Origin: Theocolax elegans
Lineage: Eukaryota; Arthropoda; Insecta; Hymenoptera; Cerocephalidae
DNA length: 64,000 nucleotides
Direction: 5' to 3'
Assembly: GCA_026168455.1 (NCBI GenBank)
Contig: JANSJX010000054.1
Span: 62,001-126,000 of the forward strand
Part shown: positions 10,991-22,272 of the stretch, in pieces
How positions within the stretch are numbered: the stretch's first letter is position 1
Layout: every line of letters starts with the position of its first letter
The notes under the pieces: model-generated
Database searches by the model: none
What the model saw: the letters and a program-made list of their open reading frames with translations, nothing else
Told to the model about the DNA's origin: nothing
Program-made: the position numbers and the translations under genes

Positions 10991-11774
10991 ACAGCCATGG
11001 ATCATTGTTTTTAGCTATATATTACCGACCAAAAAATAGTTATTTCTGAATAATTCATTTTAAATTAATTATTTTGAAAAAATCGCTCTGTAGCGGTATT
11101 GTATTTGCTTTCAGCATTATCTGTAAATTTTTTCAGATATTTAATTTCATTACTCAACTTTTCTCGCTAAAGGTAAACATTCCTAATTTTGATTTTTTAT
11201 AAAAAAATCGTCACATGTTTTCTAATTAACATTAAGACTTATTTCCAAGTGTACAACCCGCGTATATCTTTGAAAGAACTTTTATAACAATTTCAACACA
11301 TAATATTTAATGGATTGATAATGATGGCGAGTTAAAGTAAAAATTGTATTAAAATATATTTTTAAAATAGTTTAAATACAAAAACAGTGCGGAAAATGAA
11401 AAATAAAAAAAATCTTTTTATAGTTCGGATATATTTAAACTAAAGATATAAAAAGATTTTAATACTATTTAATAATGATATACATGAATGGTTAATTATG
11501 ATTAATATTGCCTAACTTATAAATTTTAGTTTCATTGCAATTAATAGATGCCTTAGTAAAAAGTTGTTTAAAATGTTTGAAATTGAGCAATTCACTTCAA
11601 AATTACAAATAGTAACTTTTTTCATACTTTACATAGATTGATAATTTGCGTTCAATTTATTACATTAAATAAATCATTATTTTTTCAAGAAATATTATTC
11701 ATTTTTACAATTTATAAATAATAACCTGTTATTTGTTGTCGCATGAGACTTTTAAGTGCTGAATAAAAAATGAA
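10991..11774. other. AT-rich spacer
   Basis: Apart from the direct repeat at 11,076-11,106 (partner of 5,281-5,310), I see no gene or element. Confidence 0.5.
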
Positions 11775-11849
11775 GCGGGCGTCGGGTCTTGAGAACCCGA
11801 GCCCCTTCGGATCCGAAGGCGTTCACGCTAACCACTGCGCTACGCCCGC
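11775..11849 (-). tRNA. tRNA-like sequence (probably pseudo or SINE head)
   Basis: The minus strand folds with a perfect 7-bp acceptor stem (GCGGGCG/CGCCCGC), a D-arm with A box (TAGCGCAGTGGTTAGC) and a T stem CGGGT/ACCCG. The T loop is TCTCAAG instead of the usual TTCRANN, and the anticodon arm is a 16-nt palindrome (CCTTCGGATCCGAAGG) that does not give a proper 7-nt loop with U33. I therefore assign no amino acid and suspect a tRNA-derived repeat. Confidence 0.5.
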
Positions 11850-12737
11850 ACTAGTCGTAGCGCTTCTTATTGCTCTTATGTGCTACCGTTACCGCGCCAC
11901 CTCGCGGTGTCGGTAATGCTGGCATCTATAAGTGGATTAAATCGACCTTGTCACATTGGATCCCGTAAATATTAAAAATATGTCTATTACAGAGATTCTG
12001 GAATATTCTTCGTCTTGCTTTTCGAGACCAATAAAGCTGATATAATGGATTAACTATAAAACTGCGTCTGTGTATATACCTAACAATGCTTAAAATTCCA
12101 CAATTTCCATTTCAAAAGATCCATTTTAACTTTTTAAATGTAATGAATGTTGAATGTTAAACTGATAAACAACATTCACTTGGTTAGTTTGTTTGTGTGG
12201 TCTGCTACCTTAGAAATAACATAGCCTAACATTTATGTTAAACCAAAAATAGTTATCTGTATGAATATAGTTGGTATAAGTTGTGTAAACAATGTAAAAG
12301 TAATTGAATAAATCAAATCTGTGAACATTTGCAAATATCATTTCAAACAATATATTGTTGGAGAACACGTTTCAGGGAAGTTATGTTATATTACCTTAAA
12401 TTACATTCAAATAATAAATGTAAAGTATCAAATAAAAAATTAAAGTATTAAAAATCAAATAAAATAAAGTCGCAGTTATATCATTTATTAGTAAATTTAT
12501 ATCAATAGGATATTTAAAGTAGTTCTCTTTTTTTCTTCAATTTAAATATTTGTTATAATGGCAAAACCAATAGATTGATAAATACGTAATCAAAATATTT
12601 ATGTCAGTTAAGTTAATTTTATGTTAGTTTGACTTAATTAACTTGTCCACTATTTATTCTAAAATCAACAGAAAGTTATAAATTGAAAAATATATTAAAT
12701 TTTATTATAAAAAATATATCAATAAATTACTTATAAT
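11850..12737. other. AT-rich spacer, nothing recognised
   Basis: A GC-richer hairpin (TACCGTTACCGCG... CGCGGTGTCGGTA) lies near 11,883-11,915. Otherwise I see no gene. Confidence 0.5.
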
Positions 12738-12923
12738 TTAACAGACACTTGTCATCCAAATTAGTATCACTATTTTTGCAGTAACAATTTGCATATCGCC
12801 AAAAGGTACCGCTATGGGCCATCTTGAGAAGCGATCGATCGCCGTTAAACAATAGCGCATTCCGTCTACTAATGGAAGTGTAATTATGTCAATGTGGACA
12901 TGTTTAAAGCGGTTGTTAGTCAT
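12738..12923 (-). pseudogene. gypsy integrase fragment
   Basis: The frame reads FKHVHIDIITLPLVDGMRYC and LTAIDRFSRWPIAVPF, the start of the integrase catalytic core of Ty3/gypsy elements (first Asp kept in HIDI). The rest of the core is missing. It sits downstream, on the minus strand, of an RNase H fragment from the same kind of element, so most of the intervening pol has been deleted. Confidence 0.8.
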
Positions 12924-13134
12924 TGTAAGTTGAGTGCTACGTTATTGAAAAGATAGGGAAGCTCTATGTCCGCGCTCTGTGATTCCTCAATAGGTGTAGA
13001 ACTGAAGAATGCAATCCATTTGCCTCTGCTGCTGAGAAGAAGCCTTGCCTGGATGCTGTTACGATGCGTAAATTAGTGGCCGGTGTTCCGCCGGAATGGT
13101 AAACACGCGGCTTTTTAAAATTTGCTGATAGTAT

Positions 13135-13420
13135 TTAATTGCCACAAAAACTGTATGTACTGTAGTGAGCCTCTGTGTCGCTCAACTTTCTAGAAGAGAA
13201 ACCTACCGGGATATTCACGTCGTCAACACACTGTTCCAGGACAGTGCCGAGCGCGGTGTTGGAGGCATCGGTCGTTAACGTGAACAGAGCTGAAGGAACA
13301 AAGAATACTGGTGTCACTGCGATGACTAAGTTATTCTTGGTCTCGGTGAAGGTTTGTTCTGCCTTGGCGTCCCAGTCTAAGACTCGCTTATCGTTGGTGT
13401 TCGGGCCCTAGAGCAGGCGG
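13135..13420 (-). pseudogene. gypsy RT/RNase H fragment
   Basis: LTTDASNTALGTVLEQ and GFSSRKLSDTEAHYSTYS mark the RT-RNase H junction of a Ty3/gypsy pol (first RNase H Asp in TDAS). The frame decays at both ends. With 12,738-12,923 it makes up a small internally deleted gypsy relic on the minus strand. No LTRs are recognisable. Confidence 0.8.
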
Positions 13421-13732
13421 TTGAGAGGCACTTGATAATACGTAGCACGTGGTAAACAGCGACGGATGACTTCGACCTTCTGCGCCGGTGGCTGAATTTT
13501 TGTATTTTTTCTGAATCTCTTAACCTTTTTATAACAAACAATAACCAATCTCAATAGAAGCAACATTTTGCTCATTTCTATTTTGCCCATCAAGATGGAG
13601 ATTTTTACAAAATTTCGAGAACGATTTTCAATTTTCGAAATTTTCGAACGTTATTTTTAAATTAAGAACTAGATGATCGAGGTGCGTTACGAGCGCTACA
13701 AGCGTTACGAGCGCTTACGTTTGTATGGTAGA

Positions 13733-13986
13733 TACACCGAGAAATTCTTGGGGTACCCGATGTCCAACTACATTATTCGTGCATTCGTACGATGTTTAGG
13801 ACGGCTGTTGCCCCAAAATGGTATAAGAACTGTTCAAAAGTGGCGCTGTAGTCGCAAAACAAAACACTTTTTCGTCATTTAGGATAGCAGAGCTCCCAAA
13901 ACTAGGAGAGCTGCTGTACTAAAGGTAATGTACTGTATTTGTCCTTCACATAAGTACAGAGGGTGCCCCAAGAATTTCTCGGTGTA
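13733..13986. mobile_element. mariner-like MITE, about 254 bp
   Basis: Inverted termini (TA)CACCGAGAAATTCTTGGGG(T/C)ACCC, 25 of 26 matching, are bounded by TA dinucleotides on both sides (13,732 and 13,985). This fits the Tc1/mariner group. The interior has no transposase. Confidence 0.7.
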
Positions 13987-14475
13987 GCATAAATAAAATT
14001 ATAAATTATGACTATCTAAATCGATTGCGCAATAAAAATTTTAAACACAATTCTACATAAAATTTTTTTGCGCAAACCCTTTTTTCAGGATAAATAATAA
14101 AATGAAATGGGTGCTGCTTGCCTCAGCAACCATGCCACAAATGACGTTTTTACTATTAAAAAAGAGTTTAAATATAATTTCATTAGCATAAATCATATGC
14201 GCGTAACGTGCTCGTATAGTACCCGACATAATTATATAACTAGCCACAGATACCTCGCTCGCTAACGCTCACTCGGGTGTATTTTGATTGTGCTTATTTC
14301 TAATGAGAATTTTATTATAAAAGTAAATAATTAAATAGCTTTGTATCCGGTAGGCATTTAACAGCGCTCGTAACGGTCTATCGCGCAATGGATGCTACGC
14401 GGAAGTGTGTATGAAATGTGCTTTATCATAATATAATTTAATTATGAAATGTGTGAAATCTTTTGCAAATAATAT

Positions 14476-14799
14476 TCATTTGGCCATCTCCAACAGCAGT
14501 CGTCCGCATCTGTTCGTTTCGGGCATTCTCCACTCGATCGCGCGCGCGTTGAAGTCACCCGCCACGATTTTATTGCTGGGGATGATTCTTACGGCGTCCT
14601 CGAGAACATCCAGCTTTTCCGTGTACTCCATACCACTATCGTTTAGGTACAGGTAGATGCTGACAAAAGTGACATCGCCAACCGTTACCCAAACAAAGGC
14701 CTCGGCGGATCCGCGAGCGTTGATCCGCGCCGCGCTTTCCTCACGCACCCACACCGCCGCTGTACTCGTGCTGCTAGCAAGCCAGGCCGGCGGCGTCAA
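14476..14799 (-). pseudogene. R1-clade endonuclease fragment
   Basis: The motif IVAGDFNARAIEWRMPETNR is the central box of the AP-type endonuclease in R1-clade ORF2, followed by GRLLLEMA. Upstream residues (VWVTVGDVTFVSIYLYLND) fit the preceding beta strands. Only the middle of the domain remains; SDH and RT are missing. Confidence 0.8.
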
Positions 14800-14903
14800 G
14801 TTTCTTTATTGCTCGCTGATGACGAGCACGTCGGTGTCGAACTGAGGAAAAAGTGCATGTGCCACGCTGCTCCGGTTTATGTTGGATTGAGGAATCGATG
14901 GTG

Positions 14904-15116
14904 TCATTTTAGTACGTTTGTCTTTATTACTGTTAACGCGGTTTTAAAGGCAACGCATGCGCCTGAATCAGCAAGATGCGCGAGACCTTTATGGCTTGTT
15001 TTCAAACAGAGGAAACACTCAGGTTTGTTTTCGCACCGCTGAGCATTATGTCCTTCTTGACCGCAACGCCAACAGCACTTTCGTCTGTCCTGTCCTGTCT
15101 TTTTTGTAATGCTCAT
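14904..15116 (-). pseudogene. R1-clade ORF1 zinc-knuckle fragment
   Basis: CWRCGQEGHNAQRC is a perfect CX2CX4HX4C knuckle, and CFLCLKTSHKGLAHLADSGAC a second, atypical one. This is the C-terminal nucleic-acid-binding part of R1/SART-type ORF1. It continues, with a frameshift, the gag frame at 15,190-15,420. Confidence 0.85.
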
Positions 15117-15619
15117 ACCCGAGGCATTTATAATACCTAGGAACGCGGATCCTAGTCTTACGCGACAAATAACCCATCCGATTTTAATTCTTTTTTATTT
15201 TAAAAGTTTTTTGGCGTCTTTAGAGTCAAATTCGCAGACCGCCAGGGCTAAACCGCTCGCATTTGACCCGAAAATGTGAACTCTACGTTCCGCAGTGTTA
15301 CCGAGTTCGCGGATTATGGCGTCGGTCACTTCCTTATCCGTCGTAATACAGTCCAGGTCAAGGAACATAAGCGTTGTCGTTGACGTCAGGTCTTTGACCT
15401 AAGCGTCCTTTCCGAGGGCACCCGCGCAGAAAAAAATTCATGTGAAAATCATGGCAAAATTTTTCCTTGCAATATCTTGGCAAAATCGTGGCTAATGAGC
15501 AGAATCCATGATTTTGCAAAGATTTTGCCATAAATATTATTCAAAATATAATAAAAAAAATAATTAAAATTTGTTGCAAACGTATGGCATTTAATTAACT
15601 ATAATTTAAAAAAAAAAAA

Positions 15620-15693
15620 AGTAATCCTTCTGAGATTCGAACTTGAATCTTTTATACCGAAGTCTTTCGCTCTACCAACTGAGCTATTTTATT
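15620..15693 (-). tRNA. tRNA-like sequence, left arm (pseudo)
   Basis: Mirror copy of 15,791-15,863. A box (TAGCTCAGTTGGTAGAGC) and B box (AGTTCGAATC) are perfect. The 3' end (AGAAGGATTAC) does not pair with the 5' end, so there is no acceptor stem. One base differs from the right arm near the T stem. Confidence 0.5.
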
Positions 15694-15790
15694 GTTTATA
15701 TTAATATGTTAAATTCAGGTTATAAAATGAATTGAAGTGTGCTGCTATTGTTTTTTATATTTAACCTGAATTTAACATATTGATATAACC

Positions 15791-15863
15791 AATAAAATAG
15801 CTCAGTTGGTAGAGCGAAAGACTTCGGTATAAAAGATTCAAGTTCGAATCTCCGAAGGATTAC
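15791..15863 (+). tRNA. tRNA-like sequence, right arm (pseudo)
   Basis: The D arm GCTC-AGTTGGTA-GAGC and the GTTCGAATC T-loop region are intact. CGAAGGA near the 3' end and TAGCTCAGTTGGTAGAGCG recall tRNA-Tyr. The acceptor stem does not form and the anticodon stem is weak, so it is probably not a working tRNA. A T10 run directly downstream is a polymerase III terminator. Confidence 0.5.
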
Positions 15864-16262
15864 TTTTTTTTTTAAATTATAGTTAATTAAATGCCATACG
15901 TTTGCAACAAATTTTAATTATTTTTTTTATTATATTTTGAATAATATTTATGGCAAAATCTTTGCAAAATCATGGATTCTGCTCATTAGCCACGATTTTG
16001 CCAAGATATTGCAAGGAAAAATTTTGCCATGATTTTCACATGAATTTTTTTCTGCGCGGGCATCCTGTAAGGACTTTTGGAATTTCTACCGCTCGTCTTG
16101 CTTTGCGAGTCGCAACAGATCTCCACTCTCTTTGGTTTTCCGTATTTGTTTTACGTCAATCTTTTTCCGCTCCGAGTCCATTTTGTCCCGTATTGTCCGT
16201 AAGACGTCCGCGTACGTGTGTCCCTCTGCCGGTTTGATCAGGATCGCTCCTGTCCTTTGTCT

Positions 16263-17149
16263 CCGAAAAATCCCATAGTAAAGCAGTAGATTATCAAGAT
16301 AGTTTCATAAAATATTTCTTAGTCTTTGAATTGAAAGTAATTGACACAACAAATGATATCTTTTGTGGTATTTTTTAATCGACAAAAAATATTTTTTGTA
16401 AAAGTATGCGTTGCAATTTTACCCATACTTTGACTTTTAAATATTGCATTTACGCGTTCAATAACAAAAAATAATGTTCATTACACGTACGAAAAATGAT
16501 TTTCGAACGAGGGAGAGTTTTATCTCGCTTCGCGCGGGTGATAAACTCTTCGCACTAGTATTGACAAGTACTATTTTTTTCCTAGCAGAAACCTGGCTGT
16601 TGCTCACTAGCAACGATTCTAACATGATTTTGCATAAATCTTAGCCACATCTTTCCGAGAAAATTATTTCCAATTTCCTATTGTATTTTTATTGTTCTTA
16701 TCAAAGTTTTTATCATAGTTATTGCAAAATCGGTCTATAATTCATTAAGTTATGTCTTAGTGCACTAAAGCATATATATTTTTGTATGTATATGGTTTAA
16801 ACTAATCGTATTGTTATAAAAAGAGTTAAATGAACTTAATTGTTTTAGCATTGATATAATCTATCCCGTTGTTATATTATTTAAGCATTTTTTGAAAACA
16901 AATTCTTTAGGATCCATTAATAAATGCTATTATCTTCAATCCTCCATAGTTACGAGATATTCCGAATCGATTGTTTACGTTTACTCGAGATCTGCCAAAA
17001 TAAAAATTTCATTTTATTTTATTTGTACTTCTTAGTTTTTGATATCACACTTGCGCTATAGTTTCTATATACCTGCAAATCACATATGTTAAAAGTATTC
17101 ATACTAGCTTTCTTTTGATCGTAATTACGTTAAAAAATATTAATTCATT
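16263..17149. other. AT-rich spacer
   Basis: No gene is visible. A small inverted repeat AGAGTTTTATC/GATAAACTCT around CTCGCTTCGCGCGGGT lies at 16,514-16,549. The part at 16,595-16,650 (TTGCTCACTAGCAACGATTCT...) looks like a diverged piece of the palindromic element at 15,421-16,060. Confidence 0.5.
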
Positions 17150-17637
17150 GGGGTAATTTTGAACACGAACCCTGGGGTAAATTTGAACATGGTAATTAAA
17201 TGGGTGCACGGTGATTTTGTGTAGCATATTCATCGTATGGCGCATGGCGCGTGACGCGTTGATAATATAACTTACAAAGAGATGCTACCGACTGGTCAAC
17301 GGTCGCTTGACTCTCGAGTCTCGACTGTCTCGAGTAAATAACATAATATAGGTATACGCATTACGCACGTCGGCATGTCTACTGCCTTTGAATATTGTTT
17401 ATCTCAACCGCCGTCGACCTGCGTCTTCACCGGCAATTCGCAAGCTGTCAAGTTTATCAGTTTTCTAAATACTTTCAAATATTAGAAAACTTACGATCAA
17501 GTGAAAAGTTAACCATTAAGTATACAAGACAAATCTTTATGTTAATAAAGTTAAAGAAGAGTGAACTCGGCGGCATACTATTGAATCATGTTTCTTATTG
17601 TTGTTTTTGGTTATGTTGAACGTTTTACAAATATAAA

Positions 17638-18061
17638 ATGAACATTTCATTGCAGATAGTGATGCGCAATTATAAGAAGCATTCGAATCATTCTAAATAC
17701 GAATATAAAGTGATGATTGATGCAGTGAAACAGCTTAGAAAAGGAAACAAAACAATGAGAAAAGTTTCACTTGATTATGGTGTTAAGCCAAGTGCATTAT
17801 CATACTGTGTAAAAAAATATAAAAATGTAGAATATGCAGATGGAATCTGTTTGCTTCAAATCTCGACAAGTTTTTCCTGATATTGTTAAAAGTGAATTGG
17901 TGCCGTACATGTTGCATACAGCTGATTCATATGTAGGTTTGAATTCTAACGAGATTCGTTTACTGGCTTATGAATTAGCTCTTGCTAACAACTTTAAAAT
18001 TCCCTCAAATTGGATAAAATACAGAATTGCTTGCACTTATCAGTTTACCCAATGTAAATGA
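17638..18061 (+). pseudogene. pogo/CENP-B-type transposase, DNA-binding part
   Basis: The first frame (17,638-17,880) has KYEYKVMIDAVKQLRKGNKT and KVSLDYGVKPSALSYCVKKY, a psq/CENP-B-type helix-turn-helix. After one frameshift the next frame (17,834-18,061) reads VFPDIVKSELVPYML and LNSNEIRLLAYELALANNFK followed by IPSNW, the second CENP-B/Tc5-type helix-turn-helix. The expected DDE nuclease should follow but does not. Confidence 0.75.
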
Positions 18062-18344
18062 TACTTCGAATGAAGATAATTTGCCAAGCACTTCGAATGT
18101 AAGCCTAGTGTCATCAATAACAATTCGACCTATTAATATTAGAAGTACTCCTAGTAAAAGTAATAAAAGAAAAAATAAGACAGTGATTATAACTGACACT
18201 CCAGAGATGTTAGAATTAGAAGAAATAGAAAATACGAAACTGAACACAGATAAAAATAAAGAAAATCTCAAGACACGAAATCAATCTAGGAAGCTAGTTA
18301 TAAAGCAAAAAATTAATGAAACAAATCTAAAAGAAACGAAATAA
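18027..18344 (+). pseudogene. transposase C-terminal tail fragment
   Basis: A 105-codon Ser/Asn/Lys-rich frame (NDTSNEDNLPSTSNVS, then KSNKRKNKTVIITDTPEM and a lysine-rich end). In pogo-type proteins a charged tail like this follows the DDE domain. Its direct abutment on the DNA-binding part suggests the catalytic domain was deleted. No conserved motif supports it by itself. Confidence 0.4.
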
Positions 18345-19103
18345 AAAAAAATTAAAACAATACTGTTAAATAAAAACATTGAAGAGGAGAGAATAGTAAT
18401 TACAAAAAAAGAACGTAATGCAATTGACATGTCTGAAAGAAAATCAAATAGAATTTGTATACCTAGTACACAATTATTAAATTATATTCTTCAATAAATT
18501 TACTTTTTACAAAAATGTTAATTGTTTTATAAATTTTATACAAATTTTAATGTAATTTTAATATATGTATTTTACGTAATAAGTAATAATCTTTATATTT
18601 ATAAATAAAAATTATTTATCATAAAGCAGAATAACTTTAACAATTATTATTTTTCCCCATTGAAAATACACGTACAAATTTTCCACACGGCGAAGTTAAA
18701 ATTCATAAAAATAATTTTTGTTTTAGAGTGAAAATAAAATGTTATATTGATAAATTTGGTGCTTAAAAAAATTCTACGAGTTGCTACAAAGTAAGTATTT
18801 GAATTTCCGTTATTTAGATTGTAAAATATAAATGTTTGCATCGAAAAAAAAATCGCAAATAAGTTCAAAATTACCCCAGGGTATGTTCAAAAATACCCCA
18901 GGGTTAGAGCGTTTTTAAACAAAATGTATTTTTTTCAAATGTAAAATAAACTGTCTTAGCAATAAACATCGTAGGTAAAAAAATTTGACATAATAGTTAG
19001 TTGCAAGGATTTGAAGTTCCCATGGTCCCAAGTACAAAATTATATCATTTTCGATAAAAAAAATAAATAAAATAAGTTCAAAAATGCCCCATTCTTCCCT
19101 ACA

Positions 19104-19888
19104 AAAGAAATGTATTAAAGTGAAAGAAATTATTTTAAATGTTACTGTCAAATCAAGTTATAATAGTGATGATTTTTCAATGGAAAATATAAATATAATT
19201 TTGAAACAAACTCAGCTTTGTTTATAATAACAAAATAATAGTTTTTAAATTTATGTGGTAAGCAACAAACAGCGAAATTTGTAGCTGTAGTACCTAATAA
19301 CACAATCACCGTTAACAATTTATCTGAGGCAAATTGTAATGGTAATATTTTAACAAAGTGTATTCAAAGTGAGTTGCTCTTTTATTTTTTTAAAAAATGG
19401 ACGTTCTATCTGTAAATAATTATTTTATACAATTAATTTATTTTGAACTAAATCTAACTTTAAGAGTTGATATGCTACAAAGTGATTACTGAATGGAAAC
19501 ATAGAGAGAGCATGTAATGAACCCTTTTATATCAAAAATATTTGTAAATATTAGTAAAAAACTATCAAGAACTTTACACATAACATTAAACTTATTTTAT
19601 AATTATGATAATAACGATATTAAATTTTGTGAAAGTACGCCTAATTATCCTAAAGTCAATTTTTCATTATAATATGGAAACGATTACACTAAAAATTACT
19701 TATTGTATATAGAATAATTAATTCTAGATGAACAAATTAAACAATTATATGTTTTGGAATTTAAGCAATTAAAATTTTTAAAATTAAATTAAAAAAAAGA
19801 TAAGCAATAGCTCACAACCAATTCATAAAGCCATTCTAATACATAAACTTATTATACCCTTAAAAGACAGTGTATATCCATTTCTATT
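19104..19888. other. AT-rich spacer up to the LTR element
   Basis: I see no gene. CTAT at 19,885-19,888 is the left target duplication of the LTR retrotransposon. Confidence 0.6.
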
Positions 19889-20169
19889 GTCACGTACACA
19901 TATGAGTGTACGCAACGCATTAGATGATCCGCAGCTATCTTAGATGACGGATAACGTTGACGCATCAACGGGGTATATAATCCCGATCCTTGCGAAGGGC
20001 GAGGGTCAGTTCCGCTCTTCTTCAGTTCAGTTCAGTTCACTCAGTTCAGTTCATTCGTTCGTGTATAATTATCAGTCAATAAATAGATCACTATTCATTT
20101 GAATCTTATTACTAAATCTCTCACCTTTCCTTACCTAGGAAGAGGGGAATTAGGCAAACCCACGTAACA
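19889..20169 (+). repeat. 5' LTR
   Basis: 281 bp, TG...CA. It contains an inverted repeat CGTACAC/GTGTACG, a TATA box (TATATAA, 19,974-19,980), a CAGTT-rich stretch that could include the initiator (TCAGTTC) and AATAAA near 20,079. U3-R-U5 order is therefore readable. The 3' copy is shorter because of fewer CAGTT units. Confidence 0.93.
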
Positions 20170-20172
20170 GAT

Positions 20173-20189
20173 TGGTGTCAGAAGTGGGA
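20173..20189 (+). other. primer-binding site
   Basis: TGGTGTCAGAAGTGGGA starts 3 nt after the LTR. The opening TGG pairs with a tRNA CCA end. I do not assign the tRNA species. Confidence 0.75.
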
Positions 20190-20557
20190 TTCGCTTTTGA
20201 GAGATCTTAGCAAGAAAATAAAATTTTTTTTTTCGTCTTTACTCAAGTCAATTTTTGATTCGGGTAAAATCTAGTGATTTACGCGCAATTAAATACTTTC
20301 GCAACACACTTCCAAGACAGGAAGGAAGGACAGGAAGGAAGGACAGGAAGGAAGCCCAATTAAAAAAAAAGCCAAAGAACGTTAACAATCAATAATTAAA
20401 CCACCGATCGTCAAAGAATAAGTAAGTGATGAATATTTCTACGTAATACGTTATTATTCACTCCCCCTCCCATTATTGTTTCTTATGGAGAACGGATTAA
20501 TTATTAATAACTGAATAAATTAAATAAATAATTTTTAAATAATTAAACTACCTCAAA

Positions 20558-22272
20558 ATGTCGTCACCAAAATTTGAAGAAAATTCTAATGATATTGAAA
20601 AAGAATTTAACAAAAATTGTGGTACCATACCAAAAACATACATACCCAGTTCTTTATCAACTGAATTAGCAGCGCAAACGAACGGAAACGATATTCGAGA
20701 TCCGCGAGAAGTATTAAAATCTTATAATTATCGTAGAGTAGAAAAGTTTGTTGAACAAATTCAAAATGAAAATCTTGAACAAATGGCAGCAGTGTTAACA
20801 CTTTTAGAGCAAAAACTAGCCGAAGCTCACCGCGACAATTTATTAAAGCGAACATCCGATTCGGATGAAGAAAACCATGATAACAAATCGACAAACCCCT
20901 CCATTTTTAAATCCTCCTTAGAAGCATACAGACTAGCACATAATCAGAATTTTCAATTATCAAGTAATCAACCTAATTCTAATCAAACCACTCAATCCAA
21001 CGTACAAATCAATTCAATTTCACATGATTCCAGCATACAAAAACCACCTCAAGATATTGCACCTTTTTTTCGATATATATTCACAGGCTAATGCCCCTGG
21101 TTTTAAATTACTCCCGGAGTCGAATCACACGGAGAAAATAGGTCAGAGTACATTACAGATGAATGATTCACAGATAAATAATGACAGTCTTCTCGAGCCT
21201 CAAGGCCAAACATACACTCGATACCCATATTCACCAAACAATACAGTTGCGACTCCGCAAACGCTCTTTCAGTCTTTAAATTTTATTCCAACTTTCGACG
21301 GTAACCCCGATAATTTAGCAATTTTTGTTTCCGCTATTCGTAATACTATTAATTTACATGGCCCGGGAACCCAACCATTTATTATTCAAGCCTTACCTAC
21401 AAAACTAGTCGGAAAGGCTGCGGAAGCATACGCACCTCGATTAGCTCAGTATATGTCGGTCAATGAGCTTTTACAAGATTTAAATTGTCATTACAATAAC
21501 TTTGGTACCGCTGACGACGTAATGTTCAATTTGAGGATTATTAGGCAAAAAGGTAGTGAAACTGTGGGTGATTACGGAGTTAAAGTTCAAAAAATTATGA
21601 ATAGGTTGAGTATTGTTTACAATACGGATCCCTTGCTAGATAACCAAAGTAAACAATCGCGCATTAATTACGCGGAAAAGGAAGCGTTACAGTACTTTAT
21701 GTTCGGTTTAAAGCATCCGTTAGATAATCATGTACGTTGTGAACACCCTCTAAATTTGAGGCAGGCAATACAAATAGCCAATCAATTCGAAAGCAAGCTA
21801 GCAACCAGAGTTTATTTACAACCAAATTCACAGCGCGATTTATATAATTCTCAAGAAGTAATATGCCAATATTGCAACAAGCAAGGTCATAGTGCAAATA
21901 ACTGTTTCAACATGAAAAATAATACAGGCACACAAAAATTTCAGTCAAATAATTATAATAACAATTATAGCTCAAAAAAATACGCACTTTTACGGAAGAA
22001 ATGGTAAAAATGAGGGAGACTATAGTAATTATAGGAGCAATCGAAATTATAAGAACTTTGGCAATTATAATGAGCAGAATTTTAATAGAAATATCTATAG
22101 TCCAAACCGAAATAGTAACTCAAATCGGTATTACAATCACAATCGTGTCAACCAGAAGGAAATTCCTCGCAATTACACGGGCAATGGAAGGGAGAACAAT
22201 GATAATCGGTACTCAATGCATCGAAAAAATGACAGTGTCGAATCAACTGTTAATGAGAATTTAAACGCGTAG
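20558..22272 (+). pseudogene. gag: gypsy gag, two frameshifts
   Basis: The reading starts at ATG 20,558. It breaks in a T-run near 21,065 and continues in the frame 21,024-22,007, which holds the capsid-like region (FDGNPDNLAIFVSAIR, then helices to about 21,800) and the zinc knuckle CQYCNKQGHSANNC (CX2CX4HX4C, near 21,870). A second break in an A-run near 21,975 moves the Asn/Arg-rich tail to a third frame that ends at TAG 22,270-22,272. Both breaks are in homopolymers, so they could be mutations or base-calling errors. Gag would form the particle and package RNA. Confidence 0.85.

Larger units (their letters stand above)
15421..16060. mobile_element. 640-bp near-perfect palindrome with a tRNA-like sequence in each arm
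   Basis: The left end CCCGCGCAGAAAAAAATTCATG is mirrored at the right end, and the arms of about 300 bp match almost base for base, leaving roughly 30 nt of loop near 15,740. Each arm contains the same tRNA-like sequence next to a T-run. The palindrome interrupts LINE ORF1, which shows it is an insertion. The target duplication is at most a few bases (TG or similar on the minus strand). Confidence 0.85.
14444..16262 (-). mobile_element. second R1-clade LINE relic, split by a palindrome
   Basis: Minus-strand remains run from ORF1 (16,262) through the zinc knuckles (15,116-14,904) into the ORF2 endonuclease (14,799-14,476). The palindromic element 15,421-16,060 lies inside ORF1. On the right of it the frame reads KPAEGHTYADVLRTIRDK (near 16,220); on the left it resumes with TSTTTLMFLDLDCITTDKEV (near 15,370). 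Gag of the R1/SART/Waldo group has this layout. RT and the 3' end are absent. Confidence 0.75.
17150..19103 (+). mobile_element. internally deleted pogo-like DNA transposon
   Basis: The motif GGGGTAATTTTGAAC occurs at 17,150-17,164 and 17,174-17,187. In inverted orientation it occurs at 18,863-18,877, 18,885-18,900 and 19,076-19,090. These repeated terminal and subterminal boxes frame frames encoding a pogo/CENP-B-type DNA-binding region. The catalytic DDE domain is absent. Exact ends are uncertain; the right end may be the TA at 19,102-19,103. Confidence 0.7.

Noticed and set aside
13673..13882. 69-codon frame
   Set aside because: Overlaps the end and interior of the mariner-like MITE; no homology.
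15620..15863. Two working tRNA genes in opposite orientation
   Set aside because: No acceptor stem forms and anticodon stems are weak; I keep them as tRNA-like only.
20320..20357. GGAAGGACAGGAAGG tandem units as a CRISPR-like or regulatory array
   Set aside because: A short purine microsatellite in the LTR element leader; no spacers.
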